Shown here: one piece after another, positions 53,767 to 62,922 of the stretch
Layout of the letters: the number at the start of each line of letters is the position of its first letter
Numbering within the stretch: the stretch's first letter is position 1
Source: Paenibacillus sp. 453mf
GTDB taxonomy: Bacteria; Bacillota; Bacilli; Paenibacillales; Paenibacillaceae
Assembly (NCBI RefSeq): GCF_900116105.1
Contig: NZ_FPAC01000001.1
Span: 2,731,135 to 2,795,134, forward strand
Length of the DNA stretch: 64,000 nucleotides
Direction of reading: 5' to 3'
The notes under the pieces: model-generated
Database searches by the model: none
Told to the model about the DNA's origin: nothing
What the model saw: the letters and a program-made list of their open reading frames with translations, nothing else
Program-made: the position numbers and the translations under genes

Positions 53767-55149
53767 TTAATTTATACCGGATGGCGTTTTTGATCGAACC
53801 TCGAAGATGGCAAATTTCAAATAATGCCCCTCTTCCACACCCAAAATTTGAGGATGGTCTTTACCGGCAGCGCGCCAATCTACGAGCCTTAGTACTTTCC
53901 CTGCATCGGCTGCAGCATCCTGAATCGTTTCAAGGAACAAATCGGGACGCATATGGTACGAACAGCTTGCCGTTACAAGATAACCGCCTTCATTAACGAG
54001 CTTCATGCCGTGCAGATTGATATCCTTGTAGCCGCGAACAGCTCCTTTAACTGCCCCTCTTGTCTTGGCAAAAGCAGGAGGATCCAGGATGACAACATCA
54101 AAGGTACGTCCACCTCCGGCCGTCATGGCAAGCGAGGTATCTACCTTCTTGTCTCCTTTTGCCCTTGCAGCACGTTCCTCCAAGCCTTTAACCTGATTTC
54201 TCAGATATTGAAAAGCATCATCAATTACAAATTCAACACGGTCCTCAAAGCCGTTCAGCTTCACATTATCCCTGGCACTTTCAATCGCGTGCTCCGAAAT
54301 GTCAAGACAGGTCACCCGCTTAGCTCCAAACTTGCAGGCATTTAGTGTAAAGCTGCCTGTATGGGAGAAGCACTCCAGTACATTTGCACCATCCCAATAA
54401 GGGAAGGTTACCACTTTACCACTCTTGTTGATCGGAGCGAGCGTCTTCACACCGTCTTGCTCCACCTCTTGGATCGTAATTCCACTTCTGCCGCCCCAGC
54501 CTGTCATCAGCGGTTCTATCGCTGCCCGGTTCTCCCGCTGATCGAAGAAATAGCCCGTCTTTTGTCCCTGCTCTATATCAACCTTTATTTTAAGTCCGTT
54601 TTCCGTCACCGTTACATGTCTTGGACATTCTCCATATAGCAGTCCTTTGACTTGATCAAGCCCCTCGAGTTCCCTTACACTGACATCGCTTCGCTCATAG
54701 ATGCCCTTGGGCTGTACAACTTCGACCAAAGCCTCGACAATTGCCTCACGGCACAGATCCATACCCAGAGTCAGTATCTGAACGACAAGCACATCGCCGA
54801 ATCGATCCACAACTAGCCCAGGAACAAAATCTGCCTCTCCGTAGATTAGACGGTAAGCATCTCCGCCAGTAACAAAGCGGACACGATGCCGCAGAGCTTG
54901 ATCAAATTTGCGAACAAAAAAGGCTTTGTCCATTGTCGTGACCGGTTCATAGGAAACGACTCGAACGGTAATTTGGGAAGCCGGATTATAGTATCCGGTT
55001 GCCAAATAACGGCCTTGATGATTCTTTACCTCCACCAGTTGCCCTGGTTCCGCATTTCCTTCTACCGACTCAATCTCATTTTTGTAGATCCAAGGATGTC
55101 CCTGCTCCACTCTTTTTTTACGGCTCTTTGTAAGAATAACCGATGCCAA
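53767..55149 (-). CDS. Class I SAM-dependent rRNA methyltransferase (RlmI-like)
   Basis: A 460-residue methyltransferase with an N-terminal PUA domain (VILTKSRKKRVEQGHPWIYK) and a Rossmann catalytic domain. It shows YFFDQRENR, VLECFSHTGSFTLNACKFGA and VILDPPAFAKTRG. RlmI methylates C5 of a 23S rRNA cytidine; the exact target here is inferred. It is longer than typical (about 390-400). One insertion of roughly 40 residues separates FDQRENR from NVLECFSHTGSF, and a second, Lys/Arg/Gly-rich one (ERAARAKGDKKVDTSLAMTA) precedes the VILDPP motif. Confidence 0.9.
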   Translation of the reverse strand: MASVILTKSRKKRVEQGHPWIYKNEIESVEGNAEPGQLVEVKNHQGRYLATGYYNPASQITVRVVSYEPVTTMDKAFFVRKFDQALRHRVRFVTGGDAYRLIYGEADFVPGLVVDRFGDVLVVQILTLGMDLCREAIVEALVEVVQPKGIYERSDVSVRELEGLDQVKGLLYGECPRHVTVTENGLKIKVDIEQGQKTGYFFDQRENRAAIEPLMTGWGGRSGITIQEVEQDGVKTLAPINKSGKVVTFPYWDGANVLECFSHTGSFTLNACKFGAKRVTCLDISEHAIESARDNVKLNGFEDRVEFVIDDAFQYLRNQVKGLEERAARAKGDKKVDTSLAMTAGGGRTFDVVILDPPAFAKTRGAVKGAVRGYKDINLHGMKLVNEGGYLVTASCSYHMRPDLFLETIQDAAADAGKVLRLVDWRAAGKDHPQILGVEEGHYLKFAIFEVRSKTPSGIN

Positions 55150-55278
55150 AATGCTTACAACTCCTTTTTATAATCAAGTAATCTGGTCTCTCACATGAAA
55201 GTCATGGTTGTCCCTTCACTAACATAAGATGAACAGTAGACAAGTCATGGAAGAGAGAGAAGGTGTCCTTGTAATATC

Positions 55279-56247
55279 ATGTTACATTCTATCGTGTTCC
55301 CTCTAATATATGGATTAATCATTTTCTTCCTGGGCATGAAGCTGATGGAGGCCTCACTCTATAAACTCAGTGGCCCGCTGCTATTAAGCTCGCTGAATCG
55401 GGCCACCGCAACCCCGTTAAAAGGCATGCTGTTCAGCACAGGAATGACCGCTGTGCTGCAGAGCAGCACAGCGGTCACCGTACTGACCATCGGCCTCGTA
55501 AATGCGAATTTGCTAGGGTATGCCCGCACCCTCGGCATCATTCTGGGCAGCAATGTGGGGACTACGGTAACCACAGAGCTGCTCAGTCTGAAGATTGGCA
55601 AATACTCAGTTCCCATGCTGCTCTTCTTCATCAGCTGCTGGATCGTCTGTGTCATGCTCGGGGAATTAAAATATGTCATGCACAGCCGGCATTCGAAGGC
55701 CGTTCATACGGCAGGATATATCAGTTTCGCGGGAGCCGGATTCTCCATGGTTATGCTCGGCATCCTCATGATGCAGCGTATCGGGCCCGCCTTAGAGCAA
55801 GGCGGGGTATTCCCCTGGTTTGTTCAGCAAGCCAGCCACAGTGTATGGTGGGGCATGGCTGCTGGGGCATGCCTGACTGCGATTGTGCACAGCAGTGCTG
55901 CGGTTATCGGCATGGCCATCAGCCTTGCTGCCACCGGCGCCCTGCCTCCCGAAATCGGGATCGCCATTGTACTCGGCTCTAATGTCGGTACCTGTGTTAC
56001 CGCTTGGATGGCCGCCATAGGAGGCAGCAAGGCAGGTCAATTCGTAGCATGGTCCCACATTATCCTTAATGTTGCAGGAGCTCTGCTGTTCGCCCCGCTT
56101 ATCTCATTGCTCTATCAGGCGGCTGCCTTGTTCACAACCGAACCAGGCGCACAAATCGCACATGCGCAGACCATTTTTAATATCGTCTGTTCCTTACTGG
56201 CTCTCCCGTTATGCTATCTTAAAATTTGGAAGCGGCTGGAGCCTTAA
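55279..56247 (+). CDS. Na/Pi-cotransporter-family membrane protein
   Basis: A 322-residue membrane protein made of two inverted repeats. Each carries the family QSS/HSS motif: LQSSTAVTVLTIGLV (about residue 60) and VHSSAAVIGMAISLA (about residue 205). Each motif is followed by a GSNVGTTVT or GSNVGTCVTAW motif. It lacks the C-terminal PhoU-like domain found in longer members. It probably transports phosphate with sodium, by family analogy. It is the only plus-strand gene in this stretch. Confidence 0.88.
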   Translation: MLHSIVFPLIYGLIIFFLGMKLMEASLYKLSGPLLLSSLNRATATPLKGMLFSTGMTAVLQSSTAVTVLTIGLVNANLLGYARTLGIILGSNVGTTVTTELLSLKIGKYSVPMLLFFISCWIVCVMLGELKYVMHSRHSKAVHTAGYISFAGAGFSMVMLGILMMQRIGPALEQGGVFPWFVQQASHSVWWGMAAGACLTAIVHSSAAVIGMAISLAATGALPPEIGIAIVLGSNVGTCVTAWMAAIGGSKAGQFVAWSHIILNVAGALLFAPLISLLYQAAALFTTEPGAQIAHAQTIFNIVCSLLALPLCYLKIWKRLEP

Positions 56248-56302
56248 TCAGAGTTAAAGTTAAACCGCTTCTCTTCGTAGAAACTGAATTGCAAATTTAG
56301 AT

Positions 56303-56734
56303 CTAAACTTGAATCCCGAGCTGCCTTAGGGCTCTTCGCAGTATCCTATCGTTGTTATCGTAGCCTTGATGCTGTTGTCTACTCCATGCCTCAAGGGGAG
56401 AATACCATTCGACCGCTTTAATTTCTTCGATCTGTGCTCTGTGCTTCCCGCCTACAGCTTCAACCAGATAGTAATGCACTTCTTTATTTACTTTGCCGTG
56501 TACAGCATGATAATAGGTATATTTTATAATGTCCACAGGTGCAACAATTCTTCCCTTAAGACCTGTTTCCTCTTCAATTTCACGAAGCGCCGTTTGTTCA
56601 ACCGTTTCACCCGGCTCCATCTTGCCTTTTGGAAGAGATATTCTAGCATAGCGGTCCGTAATAAGCTGAACCTGAAGCTCATCACCCATATGCCGGAATA
56701 CGACGCCGCCGGCGGAAATCTCTTTTCTTGCCAT
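56303..56734 (-). CDS. NUDIX hydrolase
   Basis: A 143-residue NUDIX enzyme with the full box GKMEPGETVEQTALREIEEE followed by TGL. The N-terminus MARKEISAGGVVFRHMG and a bulky aromatic region (YTYYHAVHGKVNKEVHYYLV) suggest the MutT/Ap4A-hydrolase-like type that takes nucleoside or dinucleoside polyphosphates. The substrate cannot be decided from sequence. It is convergent with the cotransporter gene and 131 bp downstream of mtaB. Confidence 0.88.
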   Translation of the reverse strand: MARKEISAGGVVFRHMGDELQVQLITDRYARISLPKGKMEPGETVEQTALREIEEETGLKGRIVAPVDIIKYTYYHAVHGKVNKEVHYYLVEAVGGKHRAQIEEIKAVEWYSPLEAWSRQQHQGYDNNDRILRRALRQLGIQV

Positions 56735-56865
56735 CTGAAACTTAGCACCTCTCCCTCTAACAACAAGGATTCCGAATTCTTTCCTCAGGGAACCTTAACC
56801 AATACCCCTCCAAAAGAAAACGAAATCCTTGTTCGTCTCCGTGATCCTATACTGTCCGTATTAAC

Positions 56866-58206
56866 TTAGAGGGCAGCTTTTTGTGGCCCATTCTCCATCA
56901 CCCGAACAAGCTGTCCTTCACTCGCGTGAAGTCCGGCCTTCGTCATCTTCACACGGCATACCTCACCAACGAGATGATCGGCGCCTTCAAATTCAAGCTG
57001 GATATAATTATCGCTATACCCATGAAGATGGCCCTCTGCTCGATCTCCTCTGCCTTCAGGTATAACCTCCAGAACTTGTCCAGCAAATTTCTCAGCATAG
57101 CTGAGCTTCATTTGATCTGACAACGCTAGGAGCTCTGTTACACGCTCGTTCTTCACTTCATCATCGACTTGATCCTCCATGCGTGCTGCTGGAGTCCCGG
57201 TCCGCTTGGAATAAGGGAAGACATGCATCTCTGAGAAATTAATGGCTTTCATAAGGTCATAGCCATTTCGGTACATCTCATGCGTTTCCCCAGGGAAGCC
57301 GACAATCACATCGGTTGTAATGGCCACATCCGGCATTGCTTGACGGATCAGTCCCATTTTATTATAGAACTGCTCGGTCGTATACTTGCGGCGCATCCGC
57401 TTAAGAACCGTATCATCTCCTGCTTGAAGCGGAATATGGAAGTGACGGCACATCTTCGAGGAACGGTTCAACACATCCAGCATCCGTTCATCAATTTGGC
57501 TTGCTTCAATGGAGCTGATGCGAATTCTCTCTAATCCATCCACTTTATCCAGATCCCACAGAAGACTCGACAAGTCATAGTTATCAAGATCATCGCCGTA
57601 GCCGCCGGTATGTATTCCGGTCAGGACAATCTCCTTGTAACCTGCCTCGACCAGCTGATGCGCTTGAGTAATAATGCTCTTCGAATCACGGCTGCGAGAC
57701 AGTCCGCGCGCCCATGGAATAATACAGAAGGTACAAAAATTGTTACACCCGTCCTGAATTTTAAGAAAGGCACGCGTCCGATCGGCAAAGTCAGGTACAT
57801 CCATCTCTTCAAATACGCGATTCTTCATTATATTGCGTACCGCATTTACCGGCTCGCGTGTCTCTTTGATCTGATTGACAAAAGGAATGATCTTGTCCCG
57901 ATCCTGATTACCTACAACGAGATCGACACCAGGAATGTCCATAATTTCTGCCGGTGAAGTCTGTGCATAGCAGCCGGTTACTGCAACGATCGCATCCGGA
58001 TTCTTGCGAACTGCACGCCGTATAATTTGACGGCTCTTCTTGTCTCCTGTATTCGTAACGGTACAGGTGTTGATCAGGTACACATCAGCGGTCTGTGAAT
58101 CAAAGTCCACCTGCTCATATCCTTGTTCTTTAAATTGCTGCCAAATGGCTTCTGTATCGTAGAAGTTTACTTTACATCCCAAGGTGTAAAACGCCACGGA
58201 TGGCAT
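56866..58206 (-). CDS. mtaB: tRNA (N6-threonylcarbamoyladenosine-37) methylthiotransferase MtaB
   Basis: A radical-SAM enzyme (446 residues) that converts t6A37 to ms2t6A in tRNA. The N-terminal UPF0004 domain carries the first cluster cysteines (TLGCKVNFYD, NTCTVTN, VTGCYAQ). The radical SAM cluster is CNNFCTFC, and a TRAM domain ends the protein. The alternative family members RimO and MiaB are less likely by motif context and by synteny (prmA-rsmE-mtaB). Confidence 0.95.
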   Translation of the reverse strand: MPSVAFYTLGCKVNFYDTEAIWQQFKEQGYEQVDFDSQTADVYLINTCTVTNTGDKKSRQIIRRAVRKNPDAIVAVTGCYAQTSPAEIMDIPGVDLVVGNQDRDKIIPFVNQIKETREPVNAVRNIMKNRVFEEMDVPDFADRTRAFLKIQDGCNNFCTFCIIPWARGLSRSRDSKSIITQAHQLVEAGYKEIVLTGIHTGGYGDDLDNYDLSSLLWDLDKVDGLERIRISSIEASQIDERMLDVLNRSSKMCRHFHIPLQAGDDTVLKRMRRKYTTEQFYNKMGLIRQAMPDVAITTDVIVGFPGETHEMYRNGYDLMKAINFSEMHVFPYSKRTGTPAARMEDQVDDEVKNERVTELLALSDQMKLSYAEKFAGQVLEVIPEGRGDRAEGHLHGYSDNYIQLEFEGADHLVGEVCRVKMTKAGLHASEGQLVRVMENGPQKAAL

Positions 58207-58208
58207 AA

Positions 58209-58973
58209 TTACATTCCTCCCATTTCATCAGTTTCATATAAAATACAAGTCAAAGCGACCATGCCTGCTGTTTCGGCACGAAGAATACGTTTGCCAAGAC
58301 CGACGGATCTCGCCCCTGCGGTCTCAGCCGCCTGTACCTCCCCTGTTGTAAATCCACCTTCCGGACCCACAACAACAAGTACAGAGGCACTCTCATCCGC
58401 AGACAATCCGGCTGCTAATGGCTTAATTACATCTCTCAGCTGCAAGCCGTCTTCTTTCTCATAGCAATAGCAAACGAGATCATAACTATCAAAAGAAGCT
58501 AGCAGCTCTTTCCATGACCTCGATTCATATACGGCCGGAATGCGATTGCGATGACTCTGTTCAGCAGCTTCCTTCGCTATTTTGCGCCACCGCTCCAGTC
58601 GTTTCCCCTCTTTTTTAGCGTCATATTGGACAATGGTACGTTCGGATAAAAAAGGAATAAAACCGACCGCACCGATTTCCGTACATTTTTGAATAACAAG
58701 CTCCATTTTGTCGCCCTTCGGCAAACTTTGTGCAATGCTTACCGATACTCGCGGTTCGTGATCCATAGGAAGCCACTCCACGACCTCTGCCTGCACCTGC
58801 GAAGCTTCTATGTGTGTGATCTGGACCATAGCCTCACGGGAAACTCCGTCACTCACAATGAGCTTATCCCCAGTCTTGCCCCGCATCACCTTGGTAATAT
58901 GACGAGCATCATCTCCATGAATAATGGCTGTCTGTCCGTCGAATTGATCCTGTTCAATAAAATAACGCTGCAT
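58209..58973 (-). CDS. rsmE: 16S rRNA (uracil-1498-N3)-methyltransferase RsmE
   Basis: A SPOUT-fold methyltransferase, 254 residues from the chosen ATG at 58973 (MQRYFIEQDQ). Visible are AQSLPKGDKMELVIQKCTEI, GFIPFLSERTIV, the knot region VVVGPEGGFTTGEVQAAETA and LGKRILRAETAGMVAL. An upstream TTG at 59000 would add nine residues; the ATG matches the usual family start and has GGGGG about 11 nt upstream. It lies 2 bp before mtaB. Confidence 0.95.
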   Translation of the reverse strand: MQRYFIEQDQFDGQTAIIHGDDARHITKVMRGKTGDKLIVSDGVSREAMVQITHIEASQVQAEVVEWLPMDHEPRVSVSIAQSLPKGDKMELVIQKCTEIGAVGFIPFLSERTIVQYDAKKEGKRLERWRKIAKEAAEQSHRNRIPAVYESRSWKELLASFDSYDLVCYCYEKEDGLQLRDVIKPLAAGLSADESASVLVVVGPEGGFTTGEVQAAETAGARSVGLGKRILRAETAGMVALTCILYETDEMGGM

Positions 58974-59076
58974 GGATCGATATGCCCCCTGCTTAACCAA
59001 CTATCATTCTCAGAACTACACTTCTTTTAAATAGAAAATAACCACATAACATCTTACAACTTTTTACCGTCTCTGA

Positions 59077-59754
59077 CTAGCCGCCAAGCAAGGTCATCAC
59101 CATCTGGGCTATACCTATGTACCAGCTCATGGACAATTCATAAAGAGGAGTTATTGTCCACCGGTTCAGCGGAGTAATGACGATAATTAGAAATATAAGG
59201 ATTGACCATTGCTCAAGTGACTGCAGCTTGATCCGAATACGAGTCGGCACAAGCTCCTCTACGATTCGGTATCCATCAAGTGGAGGCAGAGGAACGAGAT
59301 TGAAGAAGAATAAGAAAAAGTTCGTTACATTAAAAATAGAAAAGAATGTCGAGATCGCAAATACAACACGCTGATTCTCAATAGAGTCCATGACTCCGAG
59401 CTGGATCATGGCTGCATAAGTAATCGTTCCGATCAGTGCGAGCACCAGGTTGCTTACAGGCCCTGCCGCAGAGACAACCACGCTCATCATCCGTCTGCGA
59501 TCAAAATTATCCCGGTTTACCGGAATCGGCCTTGCCCAGCCAAAGCCGGCGATCACCAGCAGTAGCAGGCCGAAGAAGTCGAAATGCACCGCCGGATTCA
59601 AGGTCATTCTTCCCAGCATTTTCGCGGTGGGATCACCGAATTTATTGGCGAAGTAAGCATGAGCAAACTCATGCACTGTAAACGCAATAAGAATCGTCAG
59701 AATAAAAAAGGGCAGCTGGTCTAATGGATAAAAGAAAAATTGATCCATACTCAT
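59077..59754 (-). CDS. Site-2 protease family (M50) membrane protein
   Basis: A 225-residue intramembrane metalloprotease-like protein. The zinc motif HEFAH is in FTVHEFAHAYFANKFGD, and the second motif NLVPLPPLDGYR provides the third ligand. There are about six hydrophobic segments and no PDZ domain, as in the short YwhC/YydH-type rhomboid-independent group. The substrate is unknown. It follows prmA by 3 bp, so the two may be cotranscribed. Confidence 0.9.
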   Translation of the reverse strand: MSMDQFFFYPLDQLPFFILTILIAFTVHEFAHAYFANKFGDPTAKMLGRMTLNPAVHFDFFGLLLLVIAGFGWARPIPVNRDNFDRRRMMSVVVSAAGPVSNLVLALIGTITYAAMIQLGVMDSIENQRVVFAISTFFSIFNVTNFFLFFFNLVPLPPLDGYRIVEELVPTRIRIKLQSLEQWSILIFLIIVITPLNRWTITPLYELSMSWYIGIAQMVMTLLGG

Positions 59755-59757
59755 CCC

Positions 59758-60720
59758 TTATTTCCTCGAAACAATCGCTAGCCAGTCTTCGTCGCGTTGA
59801 ATATCCATAATTTCGAAACCTGCTTCTCGCAGTGCTGTAAGGACAACTTCCTCTTTGTTCTTCCAGATGCCTGAAGCAATATACAGGCCGCCCGGCTGAA
59901 GTGCTTCATAAACATCATTAATAAAGAGAAGGATGACCTCTGCCAAAATATTCGCGACAACGATTTGAACTGGCATTGTGACACCAAGGGAACCGTCCTG
60001 CTTGTCCAAAATGGACAGAAGATCACTCTCGTATACCGTAATATGATTAGTAAGCCCATTTAGAGCACTATTCTCCCGCGCGCTAGACACCGCTACAGGA
60101 TCAAGATCAAGTGCAAGCACGTGCTTTGCCCCAAGCTTCATGGCGCCGATGGCCAGAATACCCGAGCCTGTTCCTACATCAATGACCTCTTCGCCGCCCT
60201 GAACATATTTTTCCAGCGTACGAAGGCATAGAGAGGTAGTTGGATGCGTTCCTGTACCAAATGCCATCCCGGGATCAATTTCGATCAATTTCTCCGTTGC
60301 GCTTTCTGGTGTATACTCTTCCCAAGTCGGTTTGATCGTCAGCGTCTCAGATACTCTAAGCGGCTTAAAGTACTGCTTCCAAGCCGTAGCCCAGCTCTCT
60401 TCATCCACTTGCTTCACCGTAATTTCGGCCTTGCCTGCATCAATTCCATAACTTGCAAGCTCCTTGATTCGCGGCTTAATCTCAGCAATCACGGCATCCA
60501 TATCCGTCGTATCCGCAAAATAGCCCTGGATAACGGCTTCGCCCTTAGGAATATCATTTAGAGGGTATTCGTACCATTCCCCATACTTTGTCGTTCTGAT
60601 CTTGTCCTGTGTACCTGATTCTTCGATAGCTACTCCGCCCGCACCCGCTTCATGCAAGAAGTTCGAGATCATCTCTTGCGCTATTTCCGTTGTATGTATT
60701 GTTATTTCATTCCATATCAT
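59758..60720 (-). CDS. prmA: 50S ribosomal protein L11 methyltransferase
   Basis: PrmA (320 residues) trimethylates ribosomal protein L11. The SAM motif is VIDVGTGSGILAIGAMKLGA, preceded by DPGMAFGTGTHPTTSLCLRT, which is diagnostic, and followed by VVANILAEVILL. The N-terminal substrate-recognition domain is present. A plausible promoter lies just upstream. Confidence 0.96.
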   Translation of the reverse strand: MIWNEITIHTTEIAQEMISNFLHEAGAGGVAIEESGTQDKIRTTKYGEWYEYPLNDIPKGEAVIQGYFADTTDMDAVIAEIKPRIKELASYGIDAGKAEITVKQVDEESWATAWKQYFKPLRVSETLTIKPTWEEYTPESATEKLIEIDPGMAFGTGTHPTTSLCLRTLEKYVQGGEEVIDVGTGSGILAIGAMKLGAKHVLALDLDPVAVSSARENSALNGLTNHITVYESDLLSILDKQDGSLGVTMPVQIVVANILAEVILLFINDVYEALQPGGLYIASGIWKNKEEVVLTALREAGFEIMDIQRDEDWLAIVSRK

Positions 60721-60755
60721 AATTTGCTGTTTCCTCCCCTGTATTCATACCCTCT

Positions 60756-60785
60756 ATTGTACTATACAAACAATAGTGAGCACAA
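60756..60785 (-). promoter_or_regulatory. Possible SigA promoter of prmA
   Basis: TTGTGC (60785-60780) and TACAAT (60761-60756) on the minus strand are separated by 18 bp. The -35 match is weak. Confidence 0.4.
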
Positions 60786-60871
60786 AGAACGAGAGAACTC
60801 CCATCCTTATTTCTCCACAGTTATTTCCATATTCCACTGATAATATAGTGCCCCTCCAACCAAAACCGTGC

Positions 60872-60911
60872 AAAAAAGCATCGGCGCCCTCTACCCGGGA
60901 CTCCGATGCTT
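60872..60911 (-). terminator. Terminator after the YfhD-like gene
   Basis: On the minus strand AAGCATCGG and CCGATGCTT pair around a GC-rich loop that can extend the stem, followed by TTTTTTG. Confidence 0.88.
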
Positions 60912-60919
60912 CCTTGTAT

Positions 60920-61111
60920 TTACTCATATCTGTAATCATCCAGCTTTCTCGTCTGCCGCTCATCTGCCGCCTCACTACGGCGAAGCGCTTCAATATCCTC
61001 TTGATCAGCCTCTGCACTGCTGAATTCAACATCCTCATTCTTTGCTGAAGCGAGCTCACTGATCTTCTCCGATTTTTTTAATACTCTATCTTTTCTGCGG
61101 TTAGAAGACAT
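60920..61111 (-). CDS. YfhD-like small protein
   Basis: A 63-residue, highly charged, probably disordered protein. The central DVEFSSAEADQEDIEALRRS and following EAADERQ match the YfhD family of Firmicutes. AGGAGG lies 8 nt before the ATG. Function is unknown. It lies 25 bp after the stress-type gene and has its own terminator downstream. Confidence 0.75.
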   Translation of the reverse strand: MSSNRRKDRVLKKSEKISELASAKNEDVEFSSAEADQEDIEALRRSEAADERQTRKLDDYRYE

Positions 61112-61136
61112 TCTATATTCCTCCTCGGTTTCTGAA

Positions 61137-61499
61137 TTAAATTAGACCACCGGATTCCTCAATGATCCGCAGCGCCTCATGATGCACGGATTCATCCACA
61201 ACGACAGTCAGCAGAATGTCCTTGCCTGTCGGCCCTCCTGCGCCTCCATCACTCATACCGCTGGCAGATGGGTCGGCAGCTGCCAGTATTCCAGAGGATG
61301 CACTTGTAAAGGAACCATGTAACGTCGCAGAGGATAAACTGTCCATTGCACTGTTTAATATTGGCTCATTGCTTCCTTCGCCTGGATAGCGGCTGAAACG
61401 ATCGATCGAAATACTCTCGAGCTTCAAGCTGCCCAGCTTGGCTGCAACCTTCTGTGCCTGCTCCGGGGAATTGAAATAAGCAAGGATGTTCTTATCCAT
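61137..61499 (-). CDS. Hypothetical protein, GsiB/17M-like stress-protein fold possible
   Basis: A 120-residue protein. The N-terminal AYFNSPEQAQKVAAKLGSLK and the C-terminal TVVVDESVHHEALRIIEESG suggest two halves of a ferredoxin-like domain, as in general stress protein 17M. They are split by a Ser/Ala/Gly-rich linker (residues about 45-90). The assignment is tentative. It is located between dnaJ and a YfhD-like gene. Confidence 0.6.
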   Translation of the reverse strand: MDKNILAYFNSPEQAQKVAAKLGSLKLESISIDRFSRYPGEGSNEPILNSAMDSLSSATLHGSFTSASSGILAAADPSASGMSDGGAGGPTGKDILLTVVVDESVHHEALRIIEESGGLI

Positions 61500-61616
61500 A
61501 AGAAAACACCGCCTTTAGTCACTTCTCATTTAATGAAATCGATGCAGCTCCAGGCTGCTCTTCGAGCCTTAACATAGAATGCCGCAAATGGATGACAGCT
61601 ATTCAGATGACCACGC

Positions 61617-61653
61617 AAAAAAAGGACTGCCCATGAACCATGGACAGCCCTTC
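61617..61653 (-). terminator. dnaJ terminator
   Basis: On the minus strand AAGGGCTGTCCATG and CATGGGCAGTCCTT pair around a 3-nt loop, followed by a T run, 10 bp after the dnaJ stop. Confidence 0.92.
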
Positions 61654-61662
61654 TTGCATAGA

Positions 61663-62784
61663 TCAGTCACCTCTAAATGCACGTTTAACCCGATCAAAGA
61701 ACGATTGCTCGTGCTCATCCATCTGTTCTCCGCCGAGAGCGGCAAATTCCCGAAGCAGATCCTTCTGCTCATCGTTTAATTTGGTCGGTGTAACAACGAC
61801 CACTTTAACATGCTGATCTCCCTGACCAGAGCCTCTCAAATGAGGAACACCTTTGCCTTTTAGACGGAAATAGGTTCCTGTCTGGGTACCCGCCGGGATT
61901 TTGAGCTTCACTTTCTCACGAAGCGTTGGGATCTCAATCTCATCACCGAGTGCTGCTTGTGCAAAATTAAGCGGCACTTCACAATAAATATCATTGCCTT
62001 CCCGGTCAAAGAAATCGTGAGATTTCACACGGATAACAATGAACAGGTCCCCTGAAGGTCCCCCGCGAAGTCCCCCTTCGCCTTCACCGCTCATACGCAG
62101 CTGTGCACCATCGTCCACTCCTGCAGGAATCCGAACATTGATCTTGCGCTGTTTACGGACTTTACCGCTTCCTTGACAAGTTCTGCACTTATCCTTGATG
62201 GACTTGCCTGAACCACCACAGTTGGAGCAGGCACGACGGTTAACCATACGGCCAAACGGGGTGTTCTGCACCACTTCTTCTTGCCCGCTGCCACGGCAGA
62301 CAGAACAGGTTTCCGGATGAGTTCCTGGTTTCGCTCCTGAACCATGGCACGTATCACAGCTCTCTGTGCGAGGAATAGTAATATCCGTCTCTTTGCCAAA
62401 TACCGCTTCCTTGAATTCAATCGTCATCGTATATTGAAGGTCATTCCCCCGCTGCGGAGCATTGGGATCGCGCCGACCTCCGCCACCGCCGAAGAACATA
62501 TCGAAAATGTCGCCGAAGCCACCAAAATCCTGACCGCCAAAGCCGCCGCCCATTCCTTGGTTCGGATCCACATGACCATATTGATCATAGCGGGCACGCT
62601 TCTGTTCATCACTCAGAACGTCATAAGCCTCTTTAACCTCTTTAAATTTGGCTTCAGCATCTGCTTCTTTGTTAACGTCCGGATGATACTGCCGTGCAAG
62701 CTTACGGTAAGCCTTCTTGATTTCATCATCGCCGGCACTTTTGCCAACACCAAGCACCTCATAATAATCGCGCTTATCTGCCAC
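61663..62784 (-). CDS. dnaJ: Chaperone DnaJ (Hsp40)
   Basis: The full-length co-chaperone of DnaK (373 residues). The J domain carries YHPDVNK (HPD motif), followed by a Gly/Phe-rich region (about residues 75-105). Four zinc-binding repeats come next ([32 protein letters not shown]), then the C-terminal substrate-binding domains. It stimulates DnaK ATPase and delivers unfolded proteins. It is 138 bp downstream of dnaK with a strong hairpin in the gap. Confidence 0.97.
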   Translation of the reverse strand: MADKRDYYEVLGVGKSAGDDEIKKAYRKLARQYHPDVNKEADAEAKFKEVKEAYDVLSDEQKRARYDQYGHVDPNQGMGGGFGGQDFGGFGDIFDMFFGGGGGRRDPNAPQRGNDLQYTMTIEFKEAVFGKETDITIPRTESCDTCHGSGAKPGTHPETCSVCRGSGQEEVVQNTPFGRMVNRRACSNCGGSGKSIKDKCRTCQGSGKVRKQRKINVRIPAGVDDGAQLRMSGEGEGGLRGGPSGDLFIVIRVKSHDFFDREGNDIYCEVPLNFAQAALGDEIEIPTLREKVKLKIPAGTQTGTYFRLKGKGVPHLRGSGQGDQHVKVVVVTPTKLNDEQKDLLREFAALGGEQMDEHEQSFFDRVKRAFRGD

Positions 62785-62823
62785 TCTTCCACCCCCATAA
62801 CTTTATAACAATACCGCATATAC

Positions 62824-62884
62824 GTGACAAAAGGAAGGATCAAAGCGCGAAGAACTCCGGCTCTGACCTTCCCATGCTTGTCAC
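62824..62884 (-). promoter_or_regulatory. Long hairpin between dnaK and dnaJ
   Basis: On the minus strand GTGACAAG pairs with TTGTCAC, and inside it GGAAGG pairs with CCTTCC around a GC-rich loop. The inner stem is followed by TTTTG, so it could act as a partial terminator, or as an RNA-processing or stability element that lowers dnaJ relative to dnaK. Confidence 0.6.
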
Positions 62885-62922
62885 TTGTAAGGCTTATAAC
62901 TTCCTGTCATCCTTATAAAGGA

